A DNA stretch of 64,000 bases from Ensifer adhaerens (lineage in GTDB: Bacteria > Pseudomonadota > Alphaproteobacteria > Rhizobiales > Rhizobiaceae): contig OCMG01000003.1 of NCBI GenBank assembly GCA_900215285.1, positions 310,001 to 374,000 of the forward strand, written 5' to 3'. The position numbers were made by a program, and so were the translations under genes. Each line of letters starts with the position of its first letter. Positions within the stretch are counted from its first letter, which is position 1. The notes beneath the pieces were generated by a model that was not told the origin of the DNA, searched no databases, and saw nothing but the letters and a program-made list of their open reading frames with translations. This document shows positions 1 to 8,439 of this stretch, in pieces.

Positions 1-734
1 AAGGCGACTGCGCGCGGACAGTAGTAGCCGCCCAGTGAAACGCCCTCCATGCCGATGCGCTTCGCATCGACCTCCGGGCGGGTTTCGAGCCAGTCGACGA
101 CGCGGCTCGCCCAATGTTCGCTGTCGAAGCGGGCTTTTAGATCGTGAAGGCGTAGCGCCTCGCCGGTGCCGGGCTGATCGACAATCAGCGAGGCAACGCC
201 GCGCTTGGCAAGCCAGCCAGGCAGGCCGACGAGGAACTTCATTTCCTTGGTGCTGTCCAGGCCGTTCACCTGAACGAGGAGCGGCTGCGGACCGGCAACA
301 CCCTCGGCCGGGACGTAGAGTGCGGAAAGATGCTTGCCCTCATAGGGAATTTCGACGCGGCGGCAGGTCGAACCAGAAAGCCGCAGACCCTTTTCGAAGC
401 TTGTGAGAAAGCGCTGGTAGAGCGCCACGCGGCCGTCGGAGCCGTGTGCCAGCATGCGCTCGGCGGTCAGCATGTAATTGGCGGCGCGGATCAGCTTGTC
501 ACCTGCCGAGATAAGGCGTCCGCGCACCTCGTCTTCGTCGGCAAGACCGACCAGCTTGTCGGCCATATCGATCCAGGTCTGCCGGAAAGCCTGCGTTCCT
601 GCAGCGTCGGGGGCCTTTGCGGCCTCCTGAAGAGGAGCGCACATCTCCTCGATCTCGCCCATCCGCGCGCCCATCTCGATCGACAGATTGACCGAAAGGT
701 TCCAGACATAATTGGTGGGGAAGTACTTGAACAT
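1..734 (-). CDS. alpha/beta hydrolase, FrsA/dihydroxypseudooxynicotine-hydrolase-like (3' end cut off)
   Basis: The reading frame opens with MFKYFPTNYVW and runs off the left edge after about 244 residues. The N-terminal ~130 residues are helical, as in the cap of FrsA/DUF1100-type C-C bond hydrolases and esterases. The hydrolase core then begins (LSALYVPAEG, LLVQVNGLDSTKE), and the nucleophile elbow G-V-S-L-G lies just before the edge. The Asp and His of the triad would be outside the window. The start is fixed by a GAGGAG Shine-Dalgarno 5 nt upstream. The gene diverges from the LysR gene at 915, its probable regulator. Substrate cannot be told from the sequence. Confidence 0.8.
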   Translation of the reverse strand, partial: MFKYFPTNYVWNLSVNLSIEMGARMGEIEEMCAPLQEAAKAPDAAGTQAFRQTWIDMADKLVGLADEDEVRGRLISAGDKLIRAANYMLTAERMLAHGSDGRVALYQRFLTSFEKGLRLSGSTCRRVEIPYEGKHLSALYVPAEGVAGPQPLLVQVNGLDSTKEMKFLVGLPGWLAKRGVASLIVDQPGTGEALRLHDLKARFDSEHWASRVVDWLETRPEVDAKRIGMEGVSLGGYYCPRAVA

Positions 735-872
735 GACATCTCCTCGCGGGCTCGGCCCTTTGGCCGCAGTCGTCGGGAGACCGTGAGAAAACAGGACCCA
801 TAGGCCTGTCCGCGTCACTCCTCCCGAAGGCAGACTTAACGAAGATCAAGCCGTTTACAAAATTGCTTCGAT

Positions 873-891
873 GAATGATTTATATTCATTC
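873..891. promoter_or_regulatory. palindromic operator candidate between hydrolase and LysR genes
   Basis: GAATGA-N7-TCATTC is a perfect 6-bp inverted repeat in an AT-rich stretch of the 180-bp divergent gap, 24 bp before the LysR start. Its size and position fit a LysR recognition site controlling both directions. Binding is inferred. Confidence 0.5.
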
Positions 892-914
892 GGTAAATAC
901 CAAAGAGGCGTCCC

Positions 915-1829
915 GTGCGATTCAAGAATCTCGATCTCAATCTGCTGGTCGCACTCGACACGCTGATCCGCGTGCGCAATGTCAGCCGGGCCGCAGACGA
1001 AATGTTCATCACCCAATCGGCGATGAGCAACGCGCTCGGTCGGCTGCGTGACTATTTCGACGATCCACTGCTGATTCAGGTCGGCCGCACGATGGAGCTG
1101 TCACCGCTCGCGGCATCGCTCGAGCCTTCGTTGCGGGACATCATCGTGCGCATTGAAGCGGCCATCGTCACGACGCCCTCCTTCATGCCGGAAGAGGCCA
1201 CGCGCACGATCAGCCTCATCGTCTCCGACTATACGCTCCACACGGTCATGCCGCTTTTTCTCGAACGTGTCAGCCGGCAGGCTCCGAGGCTGCATATCGA
1301 CTTCAAGCCCCAGCAGAACCTGCCCCATCTGCTGCTGGAGCGGGGCGAGGCCGACCTTCTGATCGCCCCGACGGTGTTCCTGTCCCCCAATCACCCATCG
1401 GAAGTATTGTTTCGGGAGCCAATGTGCTGCGTCGTCGCCGAGGATGGTCCTTTCAAGGGCGTCAAGTTGACGGAGCAGGAGTTTCTTTCGGCCGGCCACA
1501 TCGCGATGCAGCCTCCGAACGGGGGAGACAGTTTCGCGCAGCGCATATGCGATCAGCTGGGTCTGAATATCCGCATCGAAGTCACCACCTATTCCTTCAC
1601 GTCGCTTCCGCTCCTGGTGCGCCAGTCGCGGCGAATTGCACTGGTCCAGCGCAGCCTCGCCGACAGCATGTTGCCGCTTGGGGGCCTGCGCATCGCGGAG
1701 CCGCCGGTGACAATGCCCGCCCTCGAGCAGTCGATGCAATGGCACAGCTATCGAACACGTGACCCGGCGCTGAGCTGGATTCGCGAGCAGATTCGCCAGG
1801 CCTCGGCCAGCATCCACGTGCCCGAGTAG
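915..1829 (+). CDS. LysR-family transcriptional regulator, NodD-like
   Basis: 304 residues, the usual LysR length. The opening MRFKNLDLNLLVALDTL matches the NodD subgroup, and the winged HTH follows (residues ~15-65: VSRAADEMFITQSAMSNALGRLR). The effector-binding domain covers ~90-295. The GTG start has AGAGG 7 nt upstream. NodD-type proteins sense aromatic or flavonoid-like ligands, but this one lacks a nod box or nod genes nearby, so a role in controlling the divergent hydrolase is more likely. It ends in a hairpin shared with the convergent RidA gene. Confidence 0.9.
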   Translation: MRFKNLDLNLLVALDTLIRVRNVSRAADEMFITQSAMSNALGRLRDYFDDPLLIQVGRTMELSPLAASLEPSLRDIIVRIEAAIVTTPSFMPEEATRTISLIVSDYTLHTVMPLFLERVSRQAPRLHIDFKPQQNLPHLLLERGEADLLIAPTVFLSPNHPSEVLFREPMCCVVAEDGPFKGVKLTEQEFLSAGHIAMQPPNGGDSFAQRICDQLGLNIRIEVTTYSFTSLPLLVRQSRRIALVQRSLADSMLPLGGLRIAEPPVTMPALEQSMQWHSYRTRDPALSWIREQIRQASASIHVPE

Positions 1830-1845
1830 CCCCGATGGGGGCTAC
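1826..1845. terminator. compact bidirectional hairpin overlapping two stop codons
   Basis: GTAGCCCC-GATG-GGGGCTAC is a perfect 8-bp stem that contains the TAG stops of both convergent genes. There is no T tract on either side, so it may act as a transcript end or roadblock rather than a classic intrinsic terminator. Confidence 0.5.
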
Positions 1846-2228
1846 GCCTGCAGCGCTGTGACTTCCACCTCGACCTTGAATTCGGCCCGTGTGAACCCGC
1901 TGACGATCAAGAGGGTCGAAACCGGCATCGGCTCCAGCGTATAGCGGTCGCGAACCGCCATGTAGGGCGCGAAATCCTCGCGTCGCGTCACAAAGCCGGC
2001 GATGCGGATGACGTCGGCGAAGCTCATGCCAGCCTCGCTGAGGATTGCGCCGATGGCCTCGAAGCACACAACGGCCTGCTCCTCGACGCTCTCGGGGATG
2101 GTTTCGTCGGCGCGGATGCCCAGCTGACCGGATGTCACGAGCAGTTTGCCGTCGGCCGGCATGATCAGCCCATGATTGTAATGTCCGAAGGGTTTGCGCA
2201 CGGTTGCGGGATTGATCGATCGCTTCAT
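1842..2228 (-). CDS. RidA family (YjgF/YER057c/UK114) protein
   Basis: 128 residues, standard RidA length. It carries the family pattern TSGQLGI...E.Q...CFEAIGAILSEAG and the C-terminal KVEVEVTAL. RidA proteins hydrolyse reactive enamine/imine intermediates; some homologues such as RutC serve specific catabolic steps. The canonical Arg contacting the carboxylate (usually R105 in the IEVE region) is not obvious here, which hints at a pathway-specific member. It is the last gene of the operon that starts at 8281, 13 bp after the flavodoxin-fold gene, so it probably detoxifies an imine made by that pathway. Confidence 0.85.
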   Translation of the reverse strand: MKRSINPATVRKPFGHYNHGLIMPADGKLLVTSGQLGIRADETIPESVEEQAVVCFEAIGAILSEAGMSFADVIRIAGFVTRREDFAPYMAVRDRYTLEPMPVSTLLIVSGFTRAEFKVEVEVTALQA

Positions 2229-2241
2229 GTGCCTTGACCCC

Positions 2242-2823
2242 TCAGAAGTTCGAAAACTCGCGCTTCACCCTCTCAAGGAAGCGCCCACGGGTCTCTTCGG
2301 TCGCCCGGTTCATGTCGTAATGTGCCAGAAAACGTACCTTCGCCAGCGGATCGATCTGCGCCCGGATCACGCGCTTGACGATCTTCTTCGGGGGGTTGCC
2401 GGCAACAAAGGCACGGAACGGATCGGCGCCATAGGTCAGCACCGCGCCGAGTTTCTTGATATGGCGGAGCGTCGATTGCACCTTGCCATCCACTAGCTCA
2501 AATGTGACGCCCGGCAGCCAGACCCTGTCGAAATAGCCCTTCAGCATGGCCGGGAAGCCGAAATTCCAAACCGGGGTGCAGATGACCAGCGCTTCCGCCT
2601 TCTTCAGGCGCTCCACATAGCCGGAGACCAGAACCGTGTTGTCTGGATAGGTGTGATAGATCAGGCGGTCGTGGCGCGACAGGACCGGGTCGAAGCCTTC
2701 GGCATAGAGATCGCAGTCGTCGACCTCGTGGCCGGCGGCCTTCAGGCTCTCCACTGTCTGGGCGTGGAGAGCGGCGCCGAAACTGTCTTCAACGGGATGG
2801 GAAAAGAGGACGAGAACGCGCAT
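2242..2823 (-). CDS. NAD(P)H-dependent oxidoreductase, flavodoxin-like fold (NQO/KefF type)
   Basis: 193 residues. The flavodoxin-like quinone reductase pattern is clear: MRVLVLFSHPVEDSF at the N-terminus (FMN/FAD phosphate loop), CTPVWNFGFPAMLKGYFDRVWLPGVTF in the middle, and LTYGA contacting the flavin. Members pass two electrons from NAD(P)H to quinones, nitro compounds or flavin acceptors. Its ATG abuts the stop of the FAD oxidoreductase upstream, so the two are probably coupled in translation and may form a redox pair. Confidence 0.85.
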   Translation of the reverse strand: MRVLVLFSHPVEDSFGAALHAQTVESLKAAGHEVDDCDLYAEGFDPVLSRHDRLIYHTYPDNTVLVSGYVERLKKAEALVICTPVWNFGFPAMLKGYFDRVWLPGVTFELVDGKVQSTLRHIKKLGAVLTYGADPFRAFVAGNPPKKIVKRVIRAQIDPLAKVRFLAHYDMNRATEETRGRFLERVKREFSNF

Positions 2824-4236
2824 TCACGCCTCCATGAAGGCGGCAAGCCCCTGGAAGAGGTAATTCTTGCCCGCCTTGAAGTCGAAATCAGGATTGTCCC
2901 AGGCGATCATCTTGCCGGGATTAAGCAGGCCCTTCGGGTCCGTCTCCTTCTTGAAGGCGAGCTGGACCGTATCCGTCTGCTTCATGCCGCCCTCTTCCAG
3001 CGTGTATCGATGCGGATTGAAGATCGGGCAGCCGAGATCCTCGTGAATGCGGATGATCTCTTCCAGCCGCTCGGCCGTCGTGTAGCGCACCATCGGCAGG
3101 CCGGAGCACTGGATCGTGCCATCAAAACGCATGAATTCCAGATGGCCGATGACCTCACCATGGAAGGTCTCGACCGTCTTGCGCACCTTGGCCACATGGT
3201 CGGGGGCGGGATATTGAACCTGAAGATAGGTGATGCTCGGATCGATCTTCAGCGCGCGCAGCGTCGTGTGGTTCCAGGCCAGTTCATAGGCATGCGGGAT
3301 GCCCTTCATGCTCTCGACCTTGTCGGAGCGGAAGCGGATGTCGCCCTTGTAGCGCGACACCAGCGCCTCGAACGGCACCATGGAATGCGGCGCAACCATG
3401 AGCACGACGACAGACTGCCCCTCCTTGAGATAGGGCTTGTGGCGGGTGAAATAGTCGAAGGGCGCTGGTGCCTCGATGGGTGCAATCTCCTTGACCAGAA
3501 TCCCGTTGGAATGCGCCACAGCGTCCGCGAAGCCAACGGCATCCATGAAGTCGTCATAGCCGACGATTACATCCACCCAGTCATAGGCAGGTGCCAGCGG
3601 CATCTCGACTTCCGTGATGATGCCATTGGTCCCATAGGCATGGCTGACCTTCTGCAGGTCCCAGCCGGTCAGGTCGAGAATACGCGGTTCGGCCTCCATG
3701 GTGATGACGCGCAGCCGCAGGATATTGCCGAGATCGCGCAGGCCGCCCCAGGTGATCGAGCCGACACCGCCGGAGCCGCCGGCGATGAAGCCGCCGATGG
3801 TCGCGGTCTGCGCAGTGGAGGGATGGAAGCGCAGCTCCTGCCCGGAATGCGCTTTTGTCTGCTTGTCGAGCTCGGAAATGATGCAGCCGGTTTCGGCAAT
3901 CACGCGGCCGGGCAGGATCTGCTTGACCTTGTTCATGTTCGCCATGTTCAGGATGATGCCGCCGGAAAGCGGCATGGCCTGCCCATAATTGCCCGTGCCG
4001 CCACCGCGCGGCGTGATCGGCGCGCCATGGGCATAGGCGACCTTCAGCGTGCGGATGACCTCTTCTTCCGTCACCGGCGAAACGACGAGGTCCGCCGTCA
4101 CGTTGTCGAGCTGGCTCTTGAGGATCGGCGAATACCAGTAGAAGTCCCGGCTCTTCTGCTTGACGAGCGCCGGATGGTCCTCGACCGCAATCCCCTCGAG
4201 ATCCTTCTTGATTTGTGCGTAATCAACCATGGTCAT
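2824..4236 (-). CDS. FAD-binding oxidoreductase, VAO/GlcD-like
   Basis: 470 residues. A PCMH-type FAD-binding domain occupies ~35-220 with the phosphate loop PRGGGTGNYG and the FHPST...GGFIAGGSGG segment that binds the flavin pyrophosphate. A C-terminal substrate domain ends in NPGKMI, as in D-lactate/glycolate oxidase relatives. It likely oxidises a hydroxy acid or a ring intermediate. The ATG at 4236 overlaps the upstream amidohydrolase stop in an ATGA, which fixes the start. Third from the end of the seven-gene operon. Confidence 0.85.
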   Translation of the reverse strand: MTMVDYAQIKKDLEGIAVEDHPALVKQKSRDFYWYSPILKSQLDNVTADLVVSPVTEEEVIRTLKVAYAHGAPITPRGGGTGNYGQAMPLSGGIILNMANMNKVKQILPGRVIAETGCIISELDKQTKAHSGQELRFHPSTAQTATIGGFIAGGSGGVGSITWGGLRDLGNILRLRVITMEAEPRILDLTGWDLQKVSHAYGTNGIITEVEMPLAPAYDWVDVIVGYDDFMDAVGFADAVAHSNGILVKEIAPIEAPAPFDYFTRHKPYLKEGQSVVVLMVAPHSMVPFEALVSRYKGDIRFRSDKVESMKGIPHAYELAWNHTTLRALKIDPSITYLQVQYPAPDHVAKVRKTVETFHGEVIGHLEFMRFDGTIQCSGLPMVRYTTAERLEEIIRIHEDLGCPIFNPHRYTLEEGGMKQTDTVQLAFKKETDPKGLLNPGKMIAWDNPDFDFKAGKNYLFQGLAAFMEA

Positions 4237-5543
4237 GCTCCGTGTAGGGTATCGAGTTCGGCATAGTCGGGAATGACGCGCTCGATAACGCGACCGGCCC
4301 GGATGATGGTGCGATCCGATTGGGGGCGGGACAGGAATTCGCTCCAGCGTCTGGCTTTGAAGACGACGAGATCGGCGGACGCGCCGACGGCGATGCGGCT
4401 TTTGTCTTTCCGGCCGAGAATGTCGGCAGGTGTCACGGTCACCACGGACGCCGCATCGGTCAGCGGGTGATCGAGATGCAGGATGCGCACGGCCTCGCGG
4501 AAGACTTCCGCCGGGTCGAGATCGCCATAGGCATAGAAGGGATCGCGCGTATTGTCGGAGGAAACCGCGGTGCGGACGCCCGCCGCGCGCAGCTCGTTGA
4601 AGAGGGTAACGCCGCGCCAGCGCGGTGTGCGGCCCTCATGCCGGTCCTGCAGATACATGTTGCACATGGGCAGCGACACGACGGCCAGATTGGCTCTGGC
4701 GACCAGATCAACGGTCCGTTTTGCGGTCTCCTCGTCCTGACGCGCCAGCGAGCAGCAATGGCCGACGGTGACGTTCCCTTCAAAGCGATTGCGGATGACG
4801 GCCGCGGCGATGGAGGCAAGCGTCAGAACCTCGCGGTCGGCGGTTTCGTCGACATGGAGATCGACATCGACCCCGATATCGGCGGCGGTGCGGAATAGCT
4901 GGTCGAGTTCCTGCTCCAGCGTCGGCCCCACCTGCGTGAGCCCGCCGAGGAGGCCGCCGGTTTCCTGGATCACGCGCACGAGATCGCGAAAGAAAACCTC
5001 ATCGGCCATGGCATAGAGCGGGAACAGCGCCGCGGCCTGCAGGTCGATCCTGCCCTTCCAGCGTTCGCGCATCTCCTGGAAAACGGGGAACGAGATGCGG
5101 TGCTGCGGGTCGAGGGAGTCGATATGCGTGCGGATCAGCGATGTGCCGTGGGCGTAGGCGCAGCGCAGCGAGAAATCCATGCGTGTCGCGACATCGTCGG
5201 CCGACCAGTTGGCCTCGCGATCGGCGCGGACGGCATCGAGCGCGCCGGGAAAGCTGCCATCAAGGTTCGGGTTCCGCTCCCAGATATGGCCCTTGTCGAG
5301 ATGGGTATGCATGTCGGTGAAGCACGGCCAGACCATCCGCCCGCCGAGCGTCAAAGCAGGCAGATCGGCGCTTGCCGCGCCCGGCGGCAGGATTTCGGCA
5401 ATGGTGCCATCGCGTACCACGATATCGGCGGCGGCGAGCCCTTCCCTCGGCCCCGGCAGCGCCGCATCCGTTGCGGCGAGCGGCACGGTCGCGCCGGCCA
5501 GCACATAGGTGGTCGATGAGGGCACTTGCAGATCCGATGTCAC
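4233..5543 (-). CDS. metal-dependent amidohydrolase, cytosine-deaminase (CodA)-like
   Basis: 436 residues with the amidohydrolase barrel ligands in order: H79-x-H81 in DMHTHLDKG, DLHVDET, VGHCCSL and the catalytic Asp in SSDNTRDPFY. This set matches the CodA branch (cytosine, isoguanine, creatinine or related cyclic amidine deaminases). The start is GTG, only 3 nt after the permease stop. It is co-transcribed with an NMT1-type importer and sits near a creatininase under the same putative operator, so the substrate is probably a cyclic amidine or pyrimidine-like N-heterocycle. CodA itself should not be assumed. Confidence 0.85.
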   Translation of the reverse strand: MTSDLQVPSSTTYVLAGATVPLAATDAALPGPREGLAAADIVVRDGTIAEILPPGAASADLPALTLGGRMVWPCFTDMHTHLDKGHIWERNPNLDGSFPGALDAVRADREANWSADDVATRMDFSLRCAYAHGTSLIRTHIDSLDPQHRISFPVFQEMRERWKGRIDLQAAALFPLYAMADEVFFRDLVRVIQETGGLLGGLTQVGPTLEQELDQLFRTAADIGVDVDLHVDETADREVLTLASIAAAVIRNRFEGNVTVGHCCSLARQDEETAKRTVDLVARANLAVVSLPMCNMYLQDRHEGRTPRWRGVTLFNELRAAGVRTAVSSDNTRDPFYAYGDLDPAEVFREAVRILHLDHPLTDAASVVTVTPADILGRKDKSRIAVGASADLVVFKARRWSEFLSRPQSDRTIIRAGRVIERVIPDYAELDTLHGA

Positions 5544-5546
5544 GGC

Positions 5547-6377
5547 TCAGTTCTCCCGCTTGAGGTTGCTCTCGTGCCAGCGATGCAGCGCCAGCCAGGA
5601 GATGAAGGAGGTTGCCGCAAAGATCGCCACACCCAGCGCCGACAGCATCAGGAGCGCTGCGAAAAGCCGGGGAATGTTCATGCGGAACTGCGATTCCAGC
5701 AGGCGGAAGGCAAGGCCGGAAGAGGCGCCTGCCGAGCCTGCGGCAAATTCCGCAACCACCGCCGCAATCAGCGCTAATCCGCCGCCGATCCTGAGGCCTG
5801 TCATGAAATAGGGTTGGGCGGCGGGGATCTTCAGATAGATCAGCGTCTGCCAGCGCGAGGCGCCGTAGAGATCGAAGAGGTTGAGCAGATTGTGATCGAC
5901 GCTTTTCAGGCCCTGAACCATGTTGGACAGGATCGGGAAGAAGGCGACGAGGAAGGCGCAGATCAACAGCGCCACCTGCGTGGTCGGCGCGTAGATGAGG
6001 ATGAGCGGCGAGATCGCCACGATCGGCGTCACCTGCAGGATGACGGCGATGGGGTAGAAGGCAATCTCGATCCAGCGCGACTGCACGAGAAAGATCGCGA
6101 AACCCACGCCGCCGATCAGCGCCAGCGCCAGCGACATGAGCGTGATCTTGGTTGTGACAAGTAGCGCCGGGAAAAGAAGGCTCCAGTCACCGACGAGAGC
6201 ACTGACAACCGCGCCTGGGCTCGGCAGGATATAGGGCGGCACGCCGGACCAGACCACGCCGAAATGCCAGATCACGACCAGCACGGCGACCATGGCCAGC
6301 GGCACGGCAATGCGCAGCGCGATCTCCTTGCGGCGCTCGGCGGCGGCAGTGTTGAACCGAGGAACAGCGCTCGTCAT
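5547..6377 (-). CDS. ABC importer permease, NitT/TauT/ThiX type
   Basis: 276 residues, about six membrane segments. It carries the permease-ATPase coupling helix (LFDLYGASRWQTLIYLKIPAAQPYFMTGLRIGGG region) typical of SsuC/TauC/ThiX permeases. The ATG overlaps the ATPase stop by one base (TGATG), which sets the start; a longer in-frame extension upstream lies inside the ATPase gene and is not used. Works with the ATPase at 6377 and the periplasmic protein at 7277. Confidence 0.9.
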   Translation of the reverse strand: MTSAVPRFNTAAAERRKEIALRIAVPLAMVAVLVVIWHFGVVWSGVPPYILPSPGAVVSALVGDWSLLFPALLVTTKITLMSLALALIGGVGFAIFLVQSRWIEIAFYPIAVILQVTPIVAISPLILIYAPTTQVALLICAFLVAFFPILSNMVQGLKSVDHNLLNLFDLYGASRWQTLIYLKIPAAQPYFMTGLRIGGGLALIAAVVAEFAAGSAGASSGLAFRLLESQFRMNIPRLFAALLMLSALGVAIFAATSFISWLALHRWHESNLKREN

Positions 6378-7204
6378 CAATGGCCCTCCGGGGCATCGCC
6401 CATGGCTTCCAGCAACATCGCCGACACCTTTTCGCAGGCCTGCCGGTAATCTTCCGAGCTGCGGTAAAGCGCATCGCGCTCGCTCGCTGTCACCAGCGGG
6501 AAATCCGCATGAACCCGTCCGGGTCGCGCCTTCATGACGACGATGCGGTTGGAGAGATAGGCGGATTCGAAAACGGAATGGGTGACGAAGATCACTGTGA
6601 TCCCTGTCCTGCGCCAAAGATCGAGAACGTCGTCGTTGAGCTTCTGCCTCGTGATCTCGTCGAGCGCCGCGAAGGGCTCGTCCATCAGGAGGAGGCGCGG
6701 TTTTGTAACCATCGCGCGGGCGATCGAAACGCGCATCTTCATGCCGCCGGACAGCTCGCGCGGATAGGCTTTCGCGAAGTCGCCGAGCCCGACGGCCGTC
6801 AGCGCTTCCATGATCGGCTCTTCCGCCGCTTTCTTGCTCACGCCGCGCAGGCGCAGCGGCAGATAGACATTGCCGAACACCGTCCGCCAGGGCATCAGCG
6901 TCGGCTCCTGGAAGACGAAGCTGATATCGCCCTCCGGCAGGCCCTTGGAGTTGATCCTCGAACTCGGCCAGTCGATCGACCCGCTGCTGACGCCGCCTAG
7001 CCCCGCAATGATGCGCAGCGCTGTGGACTTGCCGCAGCCGGAGGGGCCGAGCAGGCTCAGGAACTCGCCACCGCGCACCGTCAGCGACATGTCCTGAAGC
7101 GCAAGCGTTCCGTTGGAAAAGACCTTGGACACATGGTCCATCGCCACGAGCGGGCGGTTGTAAGTCGTTGTCGTGACAGGTTTATCGGCCGCCTGAGCGT
7201 TCAT
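6377..7204 (-). CDS. ABC importer ATPase, NitT/TauT/ThiZ type
   Basis: 275 residues. Walker A is GPSGCGKST (~52-60), the Q-loop is VFQEPTLMPW, the signature LSGGMKMR, Walker B RLLLMDEPFAALD and the switch His lies in FVTHSVFESAYL. The LSGGM variant and the EPTLMPW Q-loop are typical of the nitrate/sulfonate/thiamine-precursor subclass. Energises import by the neighbouring permease. Confidence 0.93.
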   Translation of the reverse strand: MNAQAADKPVTTTTYNRPLVAMDHVSKVFSNGTLALQDMSLTVRGGEFLSLLGPSGCGKSTALRIIAGLGGVSSGSIDWPSSRINSKGLPEGDISFVFQEPTLMPWRTVFGNVYLPLRLRGVSKKAAEEPIMEALTAVGLGDFAKAYPRELSGGMKMRVSIARAMVTKPRLLLMDEPFAALDEITRQKLNDDVLDLWRRTGITVIFVTHSVFESAYLSNRIVVMKARPGRVHADFPLVTASERDALYRSSEDYRQACEKVSAMLLEAMGDAPEGH

Positions 7205-7232
7205 GCCATCAACTCTATGCGTGATCGGGATG

Positions 7233-7260
7233 CTCCGTTCCCAAGTGATCGGGAACGGAG
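7233..7260 (-). terminator. stem-loop between periplasmic-protein and ATPase genes
   Basis: CTCCGTTCCC and GGGAACGGAG form a perfect 10-bp stem with an 8-nt loop in the 72-bp gap right after the binding-protein gene. With no T tract it probably stabilises the upstream message or causes partial read-through, giving more binding protein than membrane subunits. Confidence 0.6.
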
Positions 7261-7276
7261 ATTGCGCATTGGTCTG

Positions 7277-8281
7277 TCACTTCTTGAGAGCCATGCCGAC
7301 GCCCTTGCAGACAAACTGCGTAGTGAAGGCCTTCTTGTAGTCCATGCTGGCGTCGAAGAGCTTGATCTTGACCATTTCGTCGAAGAAAGCCTTGTACTTC
7401 TCGTCCGTCATGCAGCCGATGCCCTTGGTCAGTGCCTCGCCGGATTCCAGAATGCCATGTTCCTTCATCTGGGCGATGGAGAAGGCGATCTGATCATCCG
7501 TCATTTCCGGATTCTCTTTCTTGATCATCGCATTGGCGGCCTTGTTGTCGCCGTAGAGATAGTTGTACCAGCCCTCGATCGAGGCATCGACAAAGCGCTG
7601 GATCAGATCCGGATTGGTCTTGATCAGGTCCGCCTTGACCGTGACCGTGGTCGAATAGGGGCTGTAGCCGTTGTCGGCGAGCAGGAAGACTTTCGGTTTC
7701 CAGCCGGCCTGCTTCTCCACGGCGAAGGGCTCCGAGGTCAAATAGCCCTGCTGGGCGGATTTCTTGTCGGCGATGAACGGACCGGGGTTGAAATTATAGG
7801 GCTTGTACTGCTCGTCCTTGAAGCCCTTGAAATTCACCTTCATCCATTCGAAATAGGTGAGATAGCCGTCCTTGCCCATGAAAATGGAGCTGGCTTTGGC
7901 GAGGTCCTCGAACGTCTCAATCCCTTGGTCGGGATGGGCCATCAGGATTTGCGGGTCCTTCTGGAACATGGCCGCCACATCGACCAGCGGAATACCCTGC
8001 TTGACGGCGTTGAGTTCTCCCATTTCGCCGCCCATGTAGAAGTCGATCTTGCCGGAGATCAGAAGCGCGCTGTTGGCGGCGTTCGGGCCGCCTTGAACAA
8101 TGGTGACATCCAGCCCATGCTTCTTGTAGGTGCCATCGACGACCGCCTGATAATAACCGCCATGTTCGGCCTGGGCCAGCCAGTTGGTTCCGAAGGAGAC
8201 CTTGTCGAGCGCATGCGCGGGCAGGCTTGCCGAAAGGCAAATCGCGGCTGAGACGGCGATAGATTTGAAAAACTGCGACAT
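7277..8281 (-). CDS. ABC importer periplasmic protein, NMT1/THI5-like
   Basis: 334 residues. A signal peptide (MSQFFKSIAVSAAICLSASLPAHA, cleavage after AHA) precedes an NMT1 domain with NWLAQAEHGGYYQA, GGPNAANSALLISGKIDF and the hinge around SIFMGKDG. NMT1-type proteins bind pyrimidine precursors, sulfonates, riboflavin or other small heterocycles. The cysteine-rich motif of the ThiY formyl-aminopyrimidine proteins is not visible, so a different ring compound is likely. First gene of the operon. The start is MSQ; a 29-codon in-frame extension overlaps the operator and lacks a signal peptide. Confidence 0.88.
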   Translation of the reverse strand: MSQFFKSIAVSAAICLSASLPAHALDKVSFGTNWLAQAEHGGYYQAVVDGTYKKHGLDVTIVQGGPNAANSALLISGKIDFYMGGEMGELNAVKQGIPLVDVAAMFQKDPQILMAHPDQGIETFEDLAKASSIFMGKDGYLTYFEWMKVNFKGFKDEQYKPYNFNPGPFIADKKSAQQGYLTSEPFAVEKQAGWKPKVFLLADNGYSPYSTTVTVKADLIKTNPDLIQRFVDASIEGWYNYLYGDNKAANAMIKKENPEMTDDQIAFSIAQMKEHGILESGEALTKGIGCMTDEKYKAFFDEMVKIKLFDASMDYKKAFTTQFVCKGVGMALKK

Positions 8282-8361
8282 CAAGACTGTTCCCTGCTTT
8301 ATCTGGAAGGCGCTTTTTGCGCTGCAGCAAGATAGTGCGCTGGCGTTACGCTCTTTGAAAA

Positions 8362-8387
8362 GCATCAAAATTCGTTCGCATTGATGC
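8362..8387. promoter_or_regulatory. operator candidate GCATCAA-N12-TTGATGC, copy 1
   Basis: A perfect 7-bp inverted repeat with a 12-nt spacer, followed by CTTTTT. It lies 81 bp upstream of the importer gene and 53 bp upstream of the divergent LysR gene. A near copy with identical spacing occurs at 10324-10349 upstream of the creatininase. Most likely the binding site of the LysR protein encoded next to it. Confidence 0.65.
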
Positions 8388-8439
8388 CTTTTTGCGCTAT
8401 GTCAGAATGTATCGTCCCAAGATTTCGGAAGGGTCTCCG

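Noticed and set aside
735..914. nod box upstream of the NodD-like gene
   Set aside because: The ~47-bp nod box pattern is not present; only the short palindrome at 873-891 is seen.
2653..4266. 537-codon open frame on the plus strand
   Set aside because: Antisense to the FAD oxidoreductase, whose motifs and coupled start are clear; high GC keeps the opposite frame open. Composition is low-complexity Arg/His/Asp-rich.
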